This document shows, piece after piece, positions 59,247 to 64,000 of a DNA stretch of 64,000 nucleotides; position 1 is the stretch's first letter, and the number at the start of each line of letters is the position of its first letter. The translations under genes and the position numbers were made by a program. The notes below the pieces were generated by a model. The model worked only from the letters and a program-made list of their open reading frames with translations, ran no database searches and was not told the origin of the DNA. The stretch is from the NCBI RefSeq assembly GCF_000025845.1, contig NC_014014.1:124001-188000 (forward strand). The letters are read 5' to 3'. The stretch is from Mycoplasma crocodyli MP145. Its GTDB lineage: Bacteria > Bacillota_I > Bacilli_A > Mycoplasmatales > Metamycoplasmataceae.

Positions 59247-61913
59247 ATGGATTACAAAAAAACACTTAATATGCCAAATACAAAATTTGATATGCGGGCA
59301 AATTTAACTCAAAAGGAACCTCTTTTCAGAAAACAGTGAGAAGATAATTTGATTTATAAAAAAGTACTTGATAAAAATAGAAATAATCAATCATTTATAT
59401 TACATGATGGTCCTCCATATGCAAATGGAGACCTTCATGTGGGTCACGCCTTAAATAAAATTCTTAAAGATATTATAGTTCGTTATAAATCTCTTAGAGG
59501 TTTTTATAGCCCATATGTACCAGGTTGAGATACTCATGGTCTTCCAATTGAACATAAAATGTTGGAAGAAGCAAAACTGAATAAAGATGAATTAACTCCA
59601 CTAATTTTAAGGAAAAAAGCAGCTAAATATGCTTTTAAACAAATTGATAATCAAAGAAAACAATTCAAAACACTACAAATGTTAAGTAACTTTGAAGATA
59701 TTTATATTACTATGAATAAGTCGTTTGAAGCAAAACAATTAAAACTATTTAAGAAAATGGTTTTAGATGGTTTGGTATTTAAAGGGCTCAAACCCGTTTA
59801 TTGATCACCTTCTTCACAATCTGCATTAGCAGAAGCAGAAGTTGAATATCAAGATGTTATTTCTCCTTCTATTTTTGTTGCTTTCGAAATTAAAAAAGCA
59901 GCAACTAAAACAATTTCAAAAGGTGATTATATTGTAATTTGAACAACAACTCCTTGGACATTAATTGCTAATGCAGGTGCTGCATTAGGTTCAGAGTTTT
60001 ATTATTCTAAAATTGAATATAACAACAAAAAATACTTTGTTGCTACCGATTTAGTAGAAAAATTCATTAGTCAAATGGGGTGAGAAAATTACAAAATCAT
60101 CGGTTCGTATCATTCGAAAGAATTGGTTGGATCAACTTATTTAACTCCTATTTTAAAACATGAAGCTCCAGTTGTTTTTGGTCATCATGTTACTCTAGAA
60201 AGTGGAACTGGTATCGTTCATATAGCTCCATTGTTTGGTGAAGATGACTTTTTAATAGGTAAGAAAAATAATCTTGAAATGATTATGCATATATCAGATA
60301 ATGGTCATATTGATTATGAATGTAAGTATGATAAGCTTTACTATGAAAAAGCAAATAAAATTATTATTGAGGACTTAATTAACGAAAGTTCATTGATTAA
60401 GGAAGATAAAATTAAACACTCATACCCTCATGATTGAAGAACTCATAAACCAATAATGTTTAGAGGTACACCACAATGATTTGTTTCTATTGATAAAATA
60501 AAGGACAAGATTTTAAGTGAACTTGAAAAAATTGAAACATATCCATTGTGAGCTAAAAAAAGAATGATGCAAATGATTCAAAATCGAAATGATTGAACCA
60601 TTTCTAGACAAAGAACTTGAGGTGTTCCGATTATTATTTTCTATGATGAATCCAAAAAGCCTATTATTGAAGAAGAAATCTTTGATTATGTAATCAATCT
60701 AGTTGAATTATATGGCTGTGATATTTGATGAGAAAAAGAAACGGATGAGTTATTACCTGAAAAATTTAGAAATAAAAACTTCACAAGAGAAATGGATATT
60801 ATGGATGTTTGGTTTGACTCAGGTTCAACAAGCATAGCTGTTGATATAGAAGGCGTAAAACAGCCTTATGATGTTTATCTTGAAGGAATTGATCAATATA
60901 GAGGATGATTTAACTCTTCAATAATTAATTCTGTAGCATACTCTGGGAAATCACCATATAAAACATTAATCAGCCATGGTTTTGTCTTAGATGGTAAGGG
61001 TGAAAAAATGTCTAAGTCAAAGGGAAATATCATATCACCACTTGATGTAGTAAAGAAGAATGGTGCAGATATTTTAAGGTTATGAGCAGCTAATAGTGAG
61101 TATTCAAATGACGTTAATATTTCTGAATCTATTCTTGATCAAAATGGTGAAATATATAGAAAAATAAGAAATACTTTGAGATTCCTACTTGGTAATTTAG
61201 AAGGTTATAAATATAACAAAAATCAAAAAAGAGATGGTATTCATTCATTTATAAAAGAAGAATTAAACAATTTAAAAGTTCAAATTTTGAATGCATATGA
61301 TGAATATAAATTTATCAATGTAATTAAAATACTAAATAATTACATAGTTAATTTATCAAGTTTTTATTTAAGTGTTACAAAAGATATTCTTTATGTTGAC
61401 AAATACGATTCAGACAGAAGAATGCAAACACTTGCAAACTTTTATGAAATTACAGAATTTTTAATTTTTGCACTTGGCCCTATTTTACCGACAACCATTG
61501 AAGAAACTTATAGTTTTTTCAATAAAGAAAACAAAGTTGAATCATTTATGCTTGAGAATTATGATTTTTCTAAATTAAGTGTTAATAATAAAGTTCTTGA
61601 TGAATTTGCAGAGTTTTTTGAATTAAGAGACAGAGTAAATATTTTAATTGAAAATGCTATTAAAAATGGTCTTATCAAAAGATCTAACGAAGCATTTGTA
61701 ATGATAAAAAAACCATCTAGTCATATTGAAAAACTTGATTTAAAACAATTGTTAATGGTTGGAAAAATATCATATAATGATAACGAGAGAATAGAATACT
61801 TTGATGGAGAAAAATGTCAAAGATGTTGAAACCATTTTGAGAAATCTGATATCAAAAATGACTTGTGTATAGATTGTTTTGAAATTATTAAGGATGTAAT
61901 GAATGAAAAATAA
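59247..61913 (+). CDS. ileS: Isoleucyl-tRNA synthetase
   Basis: Charges tRNA-Ile; 888 residues. The class I HIGH motif is [20 protein letters not shown], the KMSKS motif [20 protein letters not shown], and an editing domain lies between them ([17 protein letters not shown] and [14 protein letters not shown]). The C-terminal zinc finger GEKCQRCWNHF and DLCIDCFE has four Cys. Many Trp positions are TGA. AAGGAG precedes the ATG. The last 11 nt overlap lspA, a common ileS-lspA arrangement. It would also serve the Ile-CAU tRNA at 56280. Confidence 0.97.
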
Positions 61914-62922
61914 AATTTTAGAATATAGTTTAAAATTAAAAAAACACGTGATACAAAATAAGAAGAAAATAATTATTAATTACATAATATTTATAACGAT
62001 TATGATTGCTTTAATTCTTATTGATCAATTAACAAAAACCTTTATTTTTAAACATGGTGATGTATTTAAATTTGAGTTTGATAAATATGGAAATGAATTA
62101 ATTCAATCTCCAGATTCGATTGGAAATAGATATGAAACAACTTGAATAAGTCCTCAATCAATTTATCCAAATGATCCACAAAAATGAGGTGGAAACGCTT
62201 TTATGGGTACTAGGTTTATATGACACCGTGGGGTAACTTTTTTACCAAGTGGTGTAAATATATCTGTTATTCAATTCATTAGCATGTTAATCTTAATAAT
62301 CGGTATCACAGTACCATTATTCACTAAAAGAAAAATACTTATTGTTGCTTTAGCGATAGTTTTAGCTGGTGATTTTGGAAACATGCTTGATCGCTTTATG
62401 TTTAGAGGTTATGTAAAAGATTTATTCTATTGACCTTGATTAGAAAAATGACTTAATAAAAGTATTGGTACATTTAACTTTGCAGATACTTGTGTAATGG
62501 TTGGAGCTATTTTATCTATAATTTCTATAATTTGAGATGTTATCGAAACTTCAATTGCTGAGAAGAAAAAAGCAAGAATTGAAAAGGATAAAATTATTCA
62601 AGATGAAATATCGCCTTTACAAGAAGAACAAGTTGTTCAAAACACTGATCACGCAAAACCTGAAGAATTAGATTGCATTTCTAAAACAAATAATGAAGAT
62701 CAAATACTGGATGAATTAGTAAATATTCAAATCCAAAATGAAACTAATTCAATAGAAATAGAAACTACAATAGTTAGTGATGAATCGATTGTTAAAAAAG
62801 AAAAAGCACCTATTAAAAAATCTTCAAGATCAAAAAAATCGATAGTTGTTTCAACGGATTCTAAAACAAGTAAACCAACAACTAAAAAGCCTGTGTCAAA
62901 GGCAAAAACCAAAAAAGAATAA
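61903..62922 (+). CDS. lspA: Lipoprotein signal peptidase (SPase II) with a long C-terminal tail
   Basis: Aspartyl protease of the membrane that cleaves prolipoproteins before the lipid-bearing Cys; the substrates include the lipoproteins in this window. It has 339 residues; the usual length is 150-200. The catalytic Asp residues lie in VLAGDFGNMLDRFMFRGYVK and FNFADTCVMVG (near residue 193). LILIDQLTKTFIF is the first membrane-adjacent motif. After the last membrane helix (near residue 205), about 130 residues form a charged tail ending in basic repeats (SKPTTKKPVSKAKTKKE). It overlaps ileS by 11 nt. Confidence 0.93.
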
Positions 62923-62926
62923 TATT

Positions 62927-62960
62927 AAAAAATCAAAGTTTTAAATGCTTTGATTTTTTT
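62927..62960. terminator. Bidirectional terminator between lspA and ptsI
   Basis: AAAAAATCAAAG and CTTTGATTTTTT form a 12-bp stem around TTTTAAATG. Flanking T-runs on both sides allow use by both convergent genes. Confidence 0.8.
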
Positions 62961-62965
62961 GATTT

Positions 62966-64000
62966 TTATTTTAAACTCTTATTTAGAAGTTCAATAACTT
63001 CTTCTTCGGTGTCGAGTTCCAATGCTTTGTTTGCTAAACTTTCCATTTCCTTTTTAGAAAGTTTATTAACCAAATCTCTACTTGCAAGAATATTACCAGC
63101 AGACATAGAGAATTCATCAAGACCTAAACCTAGTAAAAGAGGAAGTGCTCTTTTATCTCCTGCCATTTCTCCACACATACCTGCTCATTTGTTATGTTTG
63201 TGTGCTCCGTCAATAACCATTTTTACTAGTTTTAAAATTGAAGGATTTAGCGGCTGATAAAGATAAGAAATGTTTTCACTCATTCTATCAGCAGCCATTG
63301 AATATTGAATTAAATCATTTGTTCCTATTGAAACAAAGTCTGCATATTTACAGAATTTATCTGATAAAACAGCGGCAGCAGGAGTTTCCATCATTAACCC
63401 AACCTCAATATCTTTTTTATCAGCAATTTCTATTTTTTCTTTTTTAAGTTCATCATAACATTGATCATAAACAGCTTTTGCCTCTAAAAACTCTTTAACA
63501 TTAGTAATCATAGGAAACATAATTGCTACCTTTCCATACTTACTTGCTCTAATTAATGCGCGCAATTGAGTTTTAAAAATATCAATATTTTTTAAGCAAA
63601 ATCTTATTGCTCTATATCCTAAAAATGGATTCATTTCTTCTGGAAACTTAAAGTATTTTAATGTTTTATCCCCACCAATATCTAGTGTTCTAATAACAAC
63701 TCTTTTACCGTTCATTGCCTCAACAACTTTTTTATATGAATTAAATTGTTCTTCTTCGGTTGGTCAATGATCATTATCCATGTATAAAAATTCCGATCTA
63801 AATAGTCCAATTGCTTCAGCATCATTAAATAAAACACTTTCAATATCCTTTGGTGTTCCTATGTTGGCAGCTAATTCAACATGATGTTTATCTTTTGTTA
63901 TTGAAGGCTTACCTTTTAATAATACTAATTTTGAAGTATATTCTATATATTCTTTAAGCAATTTATTATATTTTTCCAATTCTTCTTTTGTTGGTTCAAT
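62966..64000 (-). CDS. ptsI: PEP-protein phosphotransferase (PTS enzyme I), 3' part
   Basis: C-terminal about 344 residues of enzyme I, which transfers phosphate from PEP to HPr for PTS sugar uptake; the 5' part, including the phosphorylated His, lies beyond the window. Visible blocks: [81 protein letters not shown] and the PEP-domain signature [24 protein letters not shown] Trp lies before AGMCGEM. With the ABC sugar system, this indicates two sugar-uptake routes. Confidence 0.95.

Overview
The window comes from a mollicute of the Mycoplasma type, probably the hominis-group lineage (Mycoplasmopsis/Metamycoplasma). The DNA is very AT-rich. UGA is read as tryptophan throughout: nearly every long gene has in-frame TGA codons at conserved Trp positions, such as the KKASW end of S14 and the AYIW end of S8. 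Exported proteins are mostly Cys-anchored lipoproteins, and the gene set is minimal.

Layout. (1) 1-8872 is the S10-spc ribosomal protein cluster, from the 3' end of rplC to rplO, mostly with stop/start overlaps. (2) 8873-12978 is an insertion that splits the normally continuous spc operon between rplO and secY. It holds a decayed type II restriction-modification pair (an adenine methyltransferase with one frameshift and an endonuclease with at least two) and an oppositely oriented membrane-anchored surface protein. (3) 12979-18345 resumes with secY-adk-map-infA-rpmJ-rpsM-rpsK-rpoA-rplQ. (4) 18492-21757 holds a 5'-nucleotidase lipoprotein, a candidate small RNA with its own promoter and terminator, a broken small ORF, and secG. 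(5) 21767-29748 is a housekeeping block: rnr, a tRNA methylase, metG, a small monooxygenase-like protein, msrB, truB, a HAD phosphatase and ribF. (6) 29837-34273 carries two paralogous lipoproteins built from about 95-residue repeats of the mycoplasma lipoprotein-17 type, one with a near-perfect 300-bp tandem duplication. (7) 34465-37356: rpsO, a membrane protein, recA, ymdB.

(8) 37477-48650 contains two tandem 16S-23S rRNA operons in a near-identical direct repeat of about 4.9 kb. They flank one unrecognised 351-residue gene, and neither has a linked 5S gene. The 23S copies differ at several conserved positions. (9) 48716-55441: an amino-acid permease, then a sugar ABC transporter (XylF/XylG/XylH-like) with a ROK-family sugar kinase. 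(10) 56018-56713: eight tRNA genes (Pro, Ala, Met, Ile-CAU, Ser, fMet, Asp, Phe). (11) 56834-64000: two more lipoproteins, ileS, lspA with a long C-terminal tail, and the 3' part of ptsI.

Together the genes cover translation (ribosomal proteins, IF-1, rRNA, tRNAs, MetRS, IleRS, methionine aminopeptidase), secretion and lipoprotein maturation (SecY, SecG, LspA), sugar uptake (PTS enzyme I and an ABC system), nucleotide and cofactor handling (Adk, RibF, 5'-nucleotidase), and a surface lipoprotein layer whose repeats make it recombinationally plastic. The points most worth following up are the minus-strand small RNA candidate at 20631-20793, the R-M remnant inside the spc operon, the Lys/Ala-rich tails on several ribosomal proteins, the 300-bp lipoprotein repeat, and the 23S copy differences. 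I did not find a CRISPR array, a complete insertion sequence, or clear evidence of a wholly new multi-gene system.
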